DNA of 64,000 nucleotides from Oscillospiraceae bacterium (GCA_910575265.1 CAJTEA010000004.1:1-64000), one strand, 5' to 3'; shown: positions 1 through 7,769, numbered from the stretch's first letter. Notes: generated by a model not told the origin, from the letters alone. Program-made: numbers and translations.

Positions 1-30
1 ACCTCAAAAGAATGATTAAATACTCAGTGT

Positions 31-52
31 GATGCCGAAAGGCATCTTTTTT
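31..52 (+). terminator. intrinsic terminator of an upstream plus-strand unit
   Basis: A perfect 6-bp stem (GATGCC/GGCATC) with a GAAA tetraloop is followed directly by six T. It faces rightward, so it would end a transcript entering from left of the window, and it faces the end of the leftward parB-like gene. Confidence 0.7.
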
Positions 53-122
53 CTTGCTTGAAATCTCCCTTGTCTCTTTATTTCAGGCACTTTGTCAACA
101 GCTCCAAAATGTCTCGAAGTGG

Positions 123-1577
123 TTACTTGTCTTTTTCCATTTTCTTCGGGGCCTTTGCCAGCTCGGGCGGCTGTTTCTGTTTCCACTCGTCCAGCAGGCC
201 GATGATCTGCTCTTTCATTTTGGCCGGAGTGACCTCCTTGCCGAAATACTTTTCCAGTTCAGCGGTTGAAATAATCACGCCTCGATCCTCCTTTTTCTTT
301 TCTGATAAGATACCGTCAATCACATCGCCGTTGAGCTTGCCCTCCTGATCCAGCTCCCGGAGCTTTTTCGCCTGGGCCACCGAGGGGGACGCCTGCTCCC
401 CGTCAATGGAAACGGCGATCAGCCTCTGGTTTTTGGGCTTGATATAGGAAAGCTCCACGGCAGGCATAAAGCCCATCTTTTTATCGTCCACCTTGTCCAG
501 CAGTTCCGGCACAAGGGAATTGAGCCGCAGATAGCGCATGACTTTTTTATAGTTCATGTCGTGGGCCTCGCCCACGATCTCCACGGAACGCTTGCCAATG
601 TCGCCCTCGGCCACATTTTTCAGCCGCCCGCCCTGGTGCTTGATGTCCTCCACTTCCAAATCCAGCAGGGCGGCCAGCTCGCTGGGGAGCGTCTGATCCC
701 TCTGCTTGTTGCTGTCCTTCATGGCCTGGACAGCCTCGTGGTCGCTCATATCCCGGACGATAAAGGGCATTTCAGATAGCCCGGCCAGTTCACTGCCCCG
801 GCAGCGGCGGTGGCCCGCCACAATCTCATAGCCGTTTCCGTCCTTTTCCGGGCGGGCAAGGCCCGGCACCATCACGCCGTTTGCCTTAATGGATGCCACT
901 GTCTCCTGCATTTTGGCATCGTCCCGCACCTTGACCGGATGGGGCCGGAATGTATGGAACGGATGCATCTCGGAAAGTTTCAGATACATGAGCTTGCCTT
1001 CCTCCACCGGGCGGGGAGGGGTGGCTGGCCCGGGCGGAGCCTGCTCCGGGGCGGCGGCCTCCTTTTCGGGAGCCGTTTTCCCAGCCTTTGGGGGCGTTTG
1101 GGCGTCCGGGGCTTTCCCGTCACTTCGGGACACTTTGTCTCGCTTGGACGGCTGGGCCTCGCCGGGGGCCGCCTTGTCAGCCTTGGGCGGGCGGCCCTTG
1201 CGGGGCTTTGCCGCCTCCTTGCCAGCGGGCTCCGCTTTATCCTCCTTCGGGGAACGGCCACGGCGGGGCTTTTTCTGTTCGCCAGCGGTGGGCTGTTCCG
1301 CCTCACCGGGAGCCTGCTCCTTTGCGGGGGCATCCCCGGCTTTCTCTACCTCGGCCCGAGCCGCCTTTCGCTTTTCGCCCATGAGCTCATTGATCTGCTC
1401 AAAGGACACTACCACATCGCCGGGATCGGGCTTTGCGGGCCCGGCCTGTTCCTGCTGAGGTGTGGGAGCGGCGGCCTGTTCGGGAGCCAGGGCCTGGGGC
1501 TGGCCAGCCGTTACAGCCTCGGGAGCCTCCGGGATTTTTTTCTCACCGGGGCCCGTGTTCAATTTGTCATCTGCCAT
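123..1577 (-). CDS. ParB/RepB/Spo0J-like partition protein with long disordered N-terminus
   Basis: ParB-family nuclease/partition fold; expected role is DNA binding for segregation or regulation, on a plasmid or integrative element rather than the main chromosome. Residues 1-190 are almost entirely Ala/Pro/Lys/Glu and contain two AT-hook-like motifs (PRRGRSPK near 104, PRKGRPPK near 125). The ParB N-terminal domain follows at about 197-290, with the typical GHRR box (EIVAGHRRCRG) and a basic-helical region to about 400. At 484 residues it is longer than a chromosomal Spo0J (about 280-300) because of the tail. The ATG has a strong AAAAGGAGG site. No parA is visible in the window; it could lie to the left. 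Chromosomal ParB is unlikely because the neighbours are accessory. Family sure, role inferred. Confidence 0.8.
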   Translation of the reverse strand: MADDKLNTGPGEKKIPEAPEAVTAGQPQALAPEQAAAPTPQQEQAGPAKPDPGDVVVSFEQINELMGEKRKAARAEVEKAGDAPAKEQAPGEAEQPTAGEQKKPRRGRSPKEDKAEPAGKEAAKPRKGRPPKADKAAPGEAQPSKRDKVSRSDGKAPDAQTPPKAGKTAPEKEAAAPEQAPPGPATPPRPVEEGKLMYLKLSEMHPFHTFRPHPVKVRDDAKMQETVASIKANGVMVPGLARPEKDGNGYEIVAGHRRCRGSELAGLSEMPFIVRDMSDHEAVQAMKDSNKQRDQTLPSELAALLDLEVEDIKHQGGRLKNVAEGDIGKRSVEIVGEAHDMNYKKVMRYLRLNSLVPELLDKVDDKKMGFMPAVELSYIKPKNQRLIAVSIDGEQASPSVAQAKKLRELDQEGKLNGDVIDGILSEKKKEDRGVIISTAELEKYFGKEVTPAKMKEQIIGLLDEWKQKQPPELAKAPKKMEKDK

Positions 1578-1664
1578 TCATTAACCTCCTTTTCGTTAAA
1601 ATTGCACAAATTTCAGGCTTAAATTTCTGTAATTATTTTTTGCCTCCTTCCCATCTATCCACGC

Positions 1665-1697
1665 AAAAAAGCCGCCCGGTTTTGATGGCCGGACGGC
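1665..1697 (-). terminator. intrinsic terminator after the three-paralogue operon
   Basis: A 9-bp stem with one mismatch (GCCGTCCGG/CCGGGCGGC on the minus strand) is followed by CTTTTTT. It separates the leftward two-component/paralogue operon from the parB-like gene. The rest of the 1578-1855 gap is AT-rich and I see nothing else in it. Confidence 0.65.
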
Positions 1698-1855
1698 CTT
1701 TCAGCGTAATGTGATAGATCAAATATTATTTTTGTTGTTGGTAGGCTCCGAAAAGCCTTGTATTTGCGGTTTTCCTAATTTATATGGCCCTTATGTGAAC
1801 ACGTCCTAGTATAGACGCAAAACTCTCATGACGTTCCATTAATTTCGGATTATTT

Positions 1856-2863
1856 TTACAAAATCGTTCCGCCGCCCCAAACCTGGGATTGTGTGATTGC
1901 CAGAACGGTTTCAGTGGGAATACCGGCAATCTCGCTGCCAAAAATCTCCCGCAGATTTCCGCCCGTCAGCATGGCGGCAAGCTGGGATTTTGCTGCGCTG
2001 GCCGAAAGCAAATCGGAGGCTTGCATACGCCGCTGAATCTGTTTCTCCACCGCCAGCTTCATAAACTCAACGTGGCGGGCCATACGCAAATCCCACCAGC
2101 TTTCTTCATCATCGGAACCGCTCTTGGAGTAGGTGATCTCCCCGCCCGCACTGGAGGAACAGGCATTACAGATGTTCCCGTCCTCCCCGATGGCAACGGC
2201 CTGGGACATATCCCAGGTGCTGCCGGGCATGATGGCCTCGTTCCGCGCCACGTCAAAGGCAAACCATGTGTCGATCTTCGCAAAAATCTCCTGGGCGTAG
2301 GCCGGGTCTTGCTCCATGCGCTCCTGCACCTTGGGATGGATGACCACAGCCTTGCTCCCAGGCGGGACGTTGCCCAGGGCGTGAATCTCCTTGGGAGCGG
2401 TAAACCTGCCGTCTATGGAGCCGTAGAAGGGATTGGCCCCGGTGGGCTGCCAATTCTCCAACGTTTCCTTTGCCTTGTCCCCGTCCTGGTACAGAAGGTA
2501 GTGGGGGTAGTCGTTCCGGGTGCGCCAATGGCCGCTGCTGGCGTCAAAAACGTGGTAGTGGATGTTGGGATATTTCGCTTTCAGCATGGTTTCCAGAGAG
2601 GGGGCCTCCACCGCCTCCGCTCCCCCGGTCTGCACCTGTCCGCCGGAGCGAACCGCCAAATCCATCATCAGGCTGGTGGGCATCGCCGCCATGCCTGCCA
2701 GACCGCCCAGGCCGGTAGCAAACGTGCCGGCCCTGCTTCTGCTGGCCCGCGCCGCCATATCCACGAAGTTGCTGCCCCGCGTCCCCGCCTGCTTTGTTTC
2801 ACGGGCCTTTGCGGGGGAGTTATATGTCTGCGCTCCGTAACCTGATTGAATTGTATTGTTCAC
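1856..2863 (-). CDS. uncharacterised protein, paralogue 3 of the LytTR-linked family
   Basis: No function recognised. The 335-residue protein shares with the next two genes an N-terminal module: an N(T/N)IQxGYG start, a polar stretch with SP.KARE, then a helix FVDMAARAS near residue 34. The middle carries a VVIHPKVQERMEQDP segment that aligns by eye with VVIAPNILEEMASDA of the 259-residue paralogue, and a WWDLRMARHVEFMKLA helix matching FWEQRMERHKKYMELA of the 209-residue one. An acidic stretch and a CxxC pair (CNAC) follow the sentence-like GEDGNI segment. No signal peptide; one weak hydrophobic stretch (GLGGLAGMAAMPTSLMMDLA). GTG start behind GGGAGGAA. Last gene of the operon, followed by a terminator. 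Confidence 0.7.
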   Translation of the reverse strand: MNNTIQSGYGAQTYNSPAKARETKQAGTRGSNFVDMAARASRSRAGTFATGLGGLAGMAAMPTSLMMDLAVRSGGQVQTGGAEAVEAPSLETMLKAKYPNIHYHVFDASSGHWRTRNDYPHYLLYQDGDKAKETLENWQPTGANPFYGSIDGRFTAPKEIHALGNVPPGSKAVVIHPKVQERMEQDPAYAQEIFAKIDTWFAFDVARNEAIMPGSTWDMSQAVAIGEDGNICNACSSSAGGEITYSKSGSDDEESWWDLRMARHVEFMKLAVEKQIQRRMQASDLLSASAAKSQLAAMLTGGNLREIFGSEIAGIPTETVLAITQSQVWGGGTIL

Positions 2864-2876
2864 ACTATTTCCTCCC

Positions 2877-3506
2877 TTAAAGCAGACCCATCAAAAGTTC
2901 TGCGGCGCTGACGGAACCGCCATTCATACGGAGTTTCATCATCAACCGCCGTTTCGCTGCGGCTTCCTCGGCAAGTTCCATATATTTTTTGTGGCGTTCC
3001 ATGCGTTGCTCCCAAAAACTGCCCTTTGAGCGTAAATGAAATTCCGAATCATTTCCAACGGGCCAGGAATCAGCTCTATATTGATCGAGGTTTGTCCCAA
3101 CAGTAATCAGAATAGAGCAATTTCTTGGAGCAAAAGAAGCGCCCAAATCCCTTTGCAGCAGAGAAAGAACCTGCGCCCTATATTCTGGATCATCTTTCAT
3201 CGCTTGAAATGCTGCGTCCGATATATTGACAGCCGCATTACTTACTGTTGGATTGCAAATTATTTTCGACAAGTCCTCATAAAACTCTTTCTTAAAGAGC
3301 TGCATTTCCTCTGCTTTTGATAACTCCGCTTTCTGCTGGGTGGCCTCTGTTCCGTTGATCTCAAATACATCATTTTTCTTTTCACTGGCCCGCGCCACCA
3401 TATCCATGAAGATGCTACCCTGCGTCCCGGTCTGCCTTGCTTCACGGGCCTTTGTAGGGGAGCTGTATGTTCGCGTCCCGTAACCCGGTTGAATCGTATT
3501 GCTCAT
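2877..3506 (-). CDS. uncharacterised protein, paralogue 2 of the LytTR-linked family
   Basis: No function recognised. The first 35 residues are nearly identical to paralogue 3 (SNTIQPGYG, SPTKAREARQ, FMDMVARAS), after which the two diverge, so the N-terminal module is the conserved part. The rest is a mainly helical, charged 170 residues with a FWEQRMERHKKYMELAEEAAAKR helix near the C-terminus that also occurs in paralogue 3. It lacks the cysteine pair seen in the other two. No signal peptide or membrane segment. ATG with AGGAAGGG upstream; 13 nt separate it from paralogue 3 and 18 nt from paralogue 1, so co-transcription is likely. Its GC content looks lower than that of the flanking core genes. 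Confidence 0.68.
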   Translation of the reverse strand: MSNTIQPGYGTRTYSSPTKAREARQTGTQGSIFMDMVARASEKKNDVFEINGTEATQQKAELSKAEEMQLFKKEFYEDLSKIICNPTVSNAAVNISDAAFQAMKDDPEYRAQVLSLLQRDLGASFAPRNCSILITVGTNLDQYRADSWPVGNDSEFHLRSKGSFWEQRMERHKKYMELAEEAAAKRRLMMKLRMNGGSVSAAELLMGLL

Positions 3507-3524
3507 TGTATCACCCTTCCTGTT

Positions 3525-4304
3525 TCATACCATATTGAGGAAAAACATATTTGCTCCTGCCGATAAAGAAATCTCCGGCGTGATAGCGGGGGCAGATACC
3601 ATCCGCGTTTTCAGCAGATCGCCGATATTGGCAAAGGATTTTTCCAATGCCTCCGCCGCTGCGGTACGCTCCCACATGGCCCTGCGCTGTGCCGCCGCTG
3701 CGGCGGCCTGCTCTTGATACTGCCGCTGCTGTTCTGCTTTTTTCTTGGCCTTTTCCACATTGATTCTGTTCACCTCGGCCACACGCTCCGGGGAATCACT
3801 GCACCCACAAATATAAGTCACGGTTCCGTCCTCATGGACTACCACTCCGCAAGGCTCAAAAACCAAGCCCTGTGCGGCACAAATCGCATTTCCTTGGGGA
3901 ATAACAGTATTGAAAAAATAGTCGATCTTCTGCTCATAATAGAGTGCCTTCTTTGCGTCGCTGGCCATTTCCTCCAAGATATTGGGAGCGATCACAACAT
4001 CGCTGCCGCTCATGCGCTTACCCGCTTTTTCAAGGCTTGCCTGATCCTTCCCAATGCTTTCGATTGTCACACGCCCATATTTCTTTTTCAAATGTTCCAG
4101 ATAGGCGTCAACATTCGATGTTTCATCCGTTTCGGAAACTTCCGGCTTACCGCTGACCTCCAGCACGTCAGCCGTGCCCCTGCTGGCCTTTGCAGCCATA
4201 TCCAGAAAACCGGAAGTCCGTGACAACCTGCTCCGAACGGTGCGGTTTTCGGGCAGAGGGCTATACATCCTGTTCAAATATCTGCAATCAATCATGCCGC
4301 TCAT
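3525..4304 (-). CDS. uncharacterised protein, paralogue 1 of the LytTR-linked family
   Basis: No function recognised. The N-terminus (MSGMIDCRYLNRMYSP, then SGFLDMAAKASRG near 33) is a more diverged copy of the module found in the two following genes; the segment DVLEVSGKPEV also matches DVFEINGTEAT of paralogue 2. The middle has VVIAPNILEEMASDA and a CGC cysteine pair after HEDGTVTY, matching paralogue 3. An alanine/glutamine-rich helix at about 185-210 probably forms a coiled coil. No export signal. The ATG overlaps the histidine-kinase stop by 4 bp and has AAAGGAG, so translation is coupled to the sensor. This coupling is the main clue that the family serves or is controlled by the two-component system. 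Confidence 0.72.
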   Translation of the reverse strand: MSGMIDCRYLNRMYSPLPENRTVRSRLSRTSGFLDMAAKASRGTADVLEVSGKPEVSETDETSNVDAYLEHLKKKYGRVTIESIGKDQASLEKAGKRMSGSDVVIAPNILEEMASDAKKALYYEQKIDYFFNTVIPQGNAICAAQGLVFEPCGVVVHEDGTVTYICGCSDSPERVAEVNRINVEKAKKKAEQQRQYQEQAAAAAAQRRAMWERTAAAEALEKSFANIGDLLKTRMVSAPAITPEISLSAGANMFFLNMV

Positions 4305-5683
4305 AAACTGCTCCTTTCCTGCAATAGAACCGTTGCGGAAAATTCCCGCTGAACTGCTTTCAGCTCCAATTCTCCAAAATACTTCTCCGCCTCCCGGCGC
4401 ACGTTGGCAAGGCCGATCCCGTGCATGGGGGCGTCCTCCTGTTTCGTTGTGGCAGGCAAGCCGTCCTGCCCGAATACCACCTCACCTACAAAAGAGTTTT
4501 TGACCTCGATCAGAAAGAAACGTCCTTTTCTCTTTCCAGTCAGCACGATAAACCGCTCACCCTCGCTGACCTTCTCGCAAGCCTCCACCGCGTTTTGCAG
4601 AAGGTTTTGGAGGATGATACCCATGTCGAAAGCATCATAGGCCCCCGGATCGGGGTAATGGAACTCCACCTGAAAGCGGATGCCCAGGTCAAGGCACCGC
4701 CGCCGAATATCGTTGACAATCACATCCGTGACCGGGTTGCCCGTCTGGAGCGTCAGCTCAAAGCCGCTCATGCTCTCGTCCATTTTGGCGATATAGTCCT
4801 CCAGGCTGGCATACTCGCCGCTCCGCGCCAGACCCTTGATGTTGGTCAGGTGGCCCCGCATTTCGTGTTTCAGCCCACGGATGCGGGTGTAGAACTGTTC
4901 CGCCTCATGGATACGCGCCCGGATTGCCTGTGTCTGCTGGTACTCCATATAGTGTGTGGCCTGTTCCTCCCGGAGCGCGGCCATACCTTGCTGAAAAGCG
5001 ATGGTCAGATAAGCCCCGGCGTAGAACAGCAGGGCCAGCACTGGCACCACCGCCAGAAATGCCGGGTGACGTTCATAGAGCTGGAGCAGAACGCCGTCCT
5101 TGAACTCCACCAGCAGCCGGGAGATCACCTGTCCGAACAGAATCCCCGCCGTTGGCACCAGGGCGAGATAGCACAGCTCCCGCCGATGGAGCGTCATTCG
5201 CTGTTTCCTTATTTGACGCTGGAGGGCATAGAGCATGACGGCCAGCATGGAGGCGTGGGACAGCAGGAACAGCACAACCAGCAGGGCGGCGCGGAGAAAG
5301 ACCGCCTCCGGCGGTTCCAGGCGGTAGGGAACTGACCGCTCCACAATAAAATACAGACTTTGCACCATCAGGCCGCCGGAAATCCTGGCGTTGAAGTAGA
5401 GCAGCGTCAGAAGGAACACAAACGGCTTTTCCAGGTCAATCCACTTGGATACTGCCAGCAGCAGCGCCGCCAGAATCAGCCCAAAGGAACCTTGCGGGAG
5501 CGCCGCCCGGCTGCAGACGATCTCAAACAGAATGTAGACAGAAAAAACAAGGCGCAGCTTTCGCCACTTCCGGCCCTTGGAGGGAATAAAGGGCTGGAAA
5601 AAGGCGGTGAGCAGGATAGCGTATGTCAGTTCTGCCCCAGCGGAAAAAGCGCGGTTGAACATGCGGAATCCCGTTTCGCTCAT
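4301..5683 (-). CDS. AgrC-like GHKL sensor histidine kinase
   Basis: Membrane sensor kinase of the AgrC/VirS type, which autophosphorylates and passes phosphate to the LytTR regulator encoded just upstream. Residues 15-230 form about six or seven membrane segments. The dimerisation/H-box region (LKHEMRGHLTNIKG) gives His273, and a GHKL-type ATPase follows with N-box NLLQNAVEACE near 360 and a GIGLANVRREAEKYFG lid near 425. The start overlaps the regulator stop by 4 bp. AgrC kinases usually read cyclic peptides, but no AgrB or AgrD-like gene is visible within the window, so the signal is unknown. Family assignment is firm; ligand is not. Confidence 0.88.
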   Translation of the reverse strand: MSETGFRMFNRAFSAGAELTYAILLTAFFQPFIPSKGRKWRKLRLVFSVYILFEIVCSRAALPQGSFGLILAALLLAVSKWIDLEKPFVFLLTLLYFNARISGGLMVQSLYFIVERSVPYRLEPPEAVFLRAALLVVLFLLSHASMLAVMLYALQRQIRKQRMTLHRRELCYLALVPTAGILFGQVISRLLVEFKDGVLLQLYERHPAFLAVVPVLALLFYAGAYLTIAFQQGMAALREEQATHYMEYQQTQAIRARIHEAEQFYTRIRGLKHEMRGHLTNIKGLARSGEYASLEDYIAKMDESMSGFELTLQTGNPVTDVIVNDIRRRCLDLGIRFQVEFHYPDPGAYDAFDMGIILQNLLQNAVEACEKVSEGERFIVLTGKRKGRFFLIEVKNSFVGEVVFGQDGLPATTKQEDAPMHGIGLANVRREAEKYFGELELKAVQREFSATVLLQERSSL

Positions 5684-6405
5684 AGGCCCGCTCCTCTTTT
5701 CAGGAAATGGAGATACGCTTTTACAAAGTCCTGGTATTTATACTTTGAGAGTAAAAGCCTGTCCCCATTTGTCAGCGTTACCGACCCTTTGCTATACCCG
5801 GCCACATAGGAGAGATTGACCAGATACCCTTTATGGATGCGGAAAAACTGATCTCGCAGTTCCAGCTCCAAATCCCTTATTTTCGCGTAGCAGGTAAACT
5901 GGCCGTCCCGCAGACGCAGCACAACCTTGTGGTCGCTGCTTTCGATGTAGTAGATGCTGTCCAGCGGTATGGTCCGGCTGATGTTGGCCGATTGGAGCGT
6001 CAGCACGCGGCCCTTTCGCGGGCTTTCCCGGCTGGCCGCAATCCGCTCCACGGCACGGGCGAAGACCCGGCCGAACTTTTCCTCGTTCACCGGCTTCAGC
6101 AGGTATTGGAACGCGCCCACATCAAAGGCGTCGAACACATACCGCTCATAGCCGGTCACAAAGATAATAACTGGCTGTGTCATGGCCGACTGTTCTCTGA
6201 TTCGTCCGGCCAGCTCCATACCATTCAGGCGGTCAGAGACCAGCTCTATGTCCAGAAAAAGAAGGTCAGCTTCCCGGGTGTCCGCGAGGCAGTCACCGGC
6301 GGAAGCGTACTCCACGATCTCACAGGGACAGTCCTGCGCCCGGATCAGGGACGCGAGATAGGCGCGGGTCGGGGCTTCATCATCACAAATCGCGATTCTT
6401 ATCAT
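5680..6405 (-). CDS. LytTR-family response regulator
   Basis: Transcriptional regulator with an N-terminal receiver (acidic pair D8/D9 in AICDDE, phospho-acceptor Asp52 in LLFLDIE, Lys near 104 in LLKPVNEE) and a C-terminal LytTR DNA-binding domain at about 135-238 (YIESSDHKVVLRLRDGQFTCY, FFRIHKGYLVNLSYV). 241 residues is typical of AgrA/VirR regulators. First gene of a five-gene minus-strand operon (regulator, kinase, three paralogues). Two direct repeats of LytTR type lie 58-92 bp upstream, so self-activation is likely. ATG with AGAGGAAG 5-12 nt upstream. Confidence 0.9.
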   Translation of the reverse strand: MIRIAICDDEAPTRAYLASLIRAQDCPCEIVEYASAGDCLADTREADLLFLDIELVSDRLNGMELAGRIREQSAMTQPVIIFVTGYERYVFDAFDVGAFQYLLKPVNEEKFGRVFARAVERIAASRESPRKGRVLTLQSANISRTIPLDSIYYIESSDHKVVLRLRDGQFTCYAKIRDLELELRDQFFRIHKGYLVNLSYVAGYSKGSVTLTNGDRLLLSKYKYQDFVKAYLHFLKRGAGL

Positions 6406-6446
6406 GTCAATCTTCCTCTATGTGTTTCTTCGTTCAAATGGGCGCT

Positions 6447-6497
6447 GTTATAAAGACATTTACCGCAACTGGACCGTTTGAAAGCGTAACTGGACGC
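6447..6497 (-). promoter_or_regulatory. tandem LytTR-type direct repeat at the regulator promoter
   Basis: On the minus strand the sequence GTCCAGTTACG (6495-6485) is repeated as GTCCAGTTGCG (6474-6464). The two copies start exactly 21 bp apart, two helical turns, which is the spacing known for AgrA, ComE and VirR sites; the CCAGTT core also matches VirR boxes. The promoter-proximal copy covers the place where a -35 would lie for the TATAAC -10 at 6452-6447, and no consensus -35 is present, as expected of an activator-dependent promoter. Binding by the adjacent regulator is inferred. Confidence 0.7.
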
Positions 6498-6553
6498 GCG
6501 GGGTATCACTGATATGATAGCATGATGGAGGCGCCGCAAATGTTTGCCGCGCG

Positions 6554-6596
6554 GCTTGTCAAAAACCCCCGCTATCAGCAAGTTTTTTTGACAAGC
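6554..6596. repeat. A/T-centred inverted repeat in the gap between accessory and core regions
   Basis: GCTTGTCAAAAA (6554-6565) is the inverse of TTTTTTTGACAAGC (6583-6596), a 12-bp stem around a 17-base loop. A second inverted repeat (GCCGCCCTTT/AAAAGGCGGC, about 6602-6627) follows. Neither is followed by a convincing T-run away from a gene, so they are not clear terminators, though the second could end the plus-strand or flank the ECF gene. The position between an accessory operon and core genes makes a former element end possible, but no target duplication was identified. Confidence 0.35.
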
Positions 6597-6639
6597 TGAT
6601 TGCCGCCCTTTCCCCATGGAAAAGGCGGCATACTTTTCG

Positions 6640-7155
6640 CTATTTTATCCCCCGGTCCAACCGGGAGAGAATCTGACAAAGGGGCTTGGCCAGGGTCAGG
6701 GCCAGAACAAAATTTCCCGCGCCGTGAATCAGGTCAAAGGGAATGCCCGCCAGCCAATAGGAGAAGGCGGACCAGATTCCTCCTACCAGATAGGGCAGGG
6801 CGCACAGAGCCCCAAAGCTGAGCCCGAAGGCCCCGCTGGCCGCGGCCCAGGCCAGGGGCGGCTTGTCCCTTCCCCGGCTCAGCAGCAGGACGGCGGCCGC
6901 CCATAGGGGCCAGATGTACAAATAACTCGCCCACCACAGATGGAAGCCAAACACCAGCCCCTCCAGCAGAACGAAGGTCGCGATCACGTAAAACACCTGC
7001 CCGCCAAAGACCAGGGTATATACCAGGATCAGAAGGGACACCGGCTCGATGTTGGGCAAAGGGGACATCGCCACCTGGAACGCCACCATCAGAGCGGCGA
7101 GCAGGGCGCACAGCACCACCCGGCGGCTGGCTGTTCGAATGCTGTTCCGGTCCAC
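6640..7155 (-). CDS. ECF transporter S component, cobalamin-riboswitch controlled
   Basis: Integral membrane substrate-binding subunit of an energy-coupling-factor importer. 171 residues with about five or six hydrophobic segments, the usual size for an S component; the N-terminus has the arginine-rich start followed by ALLAALMVAFQVAMSPLPNIEPVSLLI typical of this family. It lies 3 nt after a DUF4430 gene and both sit behind a B12 riboswitch, so the substrate is probably a cobamide or a cobalamin building block. No EcfA/EcfT energising subunits are in the window, so shared (group II) ones are presumed. Substrate is inferred from regulation only. Confidence 0.8.
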   Translation of the reverse strand: MDRNSIRTASRRVVLCALLAALMVAFQVAMSPLPNIEPVSLLILVYTLVFGGQVFYVIATFVLLEGLVFGFHLWWASYLYIWPLWAAAVLLLSRGRDKPPLAWAAASGAFGLSFGALCALPYLVGGIWSAFSYWLAGIPFDLIHGAGNFVLALTLAKPLCQILSRLDRGIK

Positions 7156-7158
7156 AGC

Positions 7159-7548
7159 TCAGTAGGTGGACATGGTCAGCTCAAAGTGGTCGCCGTCCGC
7201 GATGGGGGTGGAATCCACCCCGGTGTCCACCCGCTCGCCCTGTTTGGTCACACACCACCACTGGCGCAGGCTGTCCTGAGCCTCCTCGCCGTCCACCGTT
7301 GTGATAAACAGGCCGTACGCGCTCCGCTCCCCCTCCGCCAACTGTTCCGCCAGCAGGACCTCGCCCAAATATTCCGCGTCAGTGCGGCAGGTAAACTCCC
7401 GGGTGCTCTCGTCGGCATGGACTACCTCCACCACAACGGTTTTGGCTCCCTCCCGCGTCTGGGGCAGGTTGAAATACCATATCCCCAGCATCAGCGCCGC
7501 CGCCGCCACCAGCGCGGCCACGGCAAATCCTGTCTTTCTGTTTCGCAT
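7159..7548 (-). CDS. DUF4430 membrane-anchored protein
   Basis: 129 residues: an N-terminal membrane anchor or signal (about residues 8-25, FAVAALVAAAALMLGIWYF) and an extracytoplasmic DUF4430 domain ending WWCVTKQGERVDTG...DGDHFELTMS. DUF4430 is related to the C-terminal domain of eukaryotic intrinsic factor/transcobalamin. With the B12 riboswitch upstream and the ECF S component 3 nt downstream, a role as a surface partner in cobalamin or precursor uptake is a reasonable inference. ATG follows GGGGAGG, which sits beside a small hairpin (CGCTG/CAGCG, about 7564-7580) that could mask the ribosome site. Confidence 0.8.
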   Translation of the reverse strand: MRNRKTGFAVAALVAAAALMLGIWYFNLPQTREGAKTVVVEVVHADESTREFTCRTDAEYLGEVLLAEQLAEGERSAYGLFITTVDGEEAQDSLRQWWCVTKQGERVDTGVDSTPIADGDHFELTMSTY

Positions 7549-7587
7549 AAAAACCTCCCCGCTGTCTCTCGCAGCGTTCGTTTGTAC

Positions 7588-7733
7588 TCTCAGGCAGGTC
7601 TTCTGACTCGAGCGTCCTCACCCGGCTTTGCCTTCCCGGTTTCCCAGTGGCGGATAAAACCCGGCTCCTCTCTCACAGCGGCGGGACCGTGTATTTCTTC
7701 CCTATTCTCCCAAATTTCTTCAGGCACCTGAGG
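7588..7733 (-). ncRNA. cobalamin riboswitch
   Basis: Minus-strand RNA shows the conserved B12 elements in order: GGTGCCTG near the 5' end, GGTCCCGCCGCTGTGA, AGCC, GCCACTG, CCGGGAAGGC, and the closing GAGTCAGAAGACCTGCC. The outer stem pairs CTCAGG (7732-7727) with CCTGAG (7593-7588). Its promoter is TTGGCA (7769-7764), 17-bp spacer, TATAAT (7746-7741). It precedes a DUF4430 gene and an ECF S component and should repress them when adenosylcobalamin is abundant. Confidence 0.95.
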
Positions 7734-7740
7734 CGTAGAG

Positions 7741-7769
7741 ATTATAACACAATTTTTTACAAATGCCAA
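7741..7769 (-). promoter_or_regulatory. sigma-A promoter of the cobalamin-riboswitch transcript
   Basis: TTGGCA, 17-bp spacer, TATAAT on the minus strand, placing the start a few bases before the first riboswitch stem. Divergent from tex. Confidence 0.75.
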
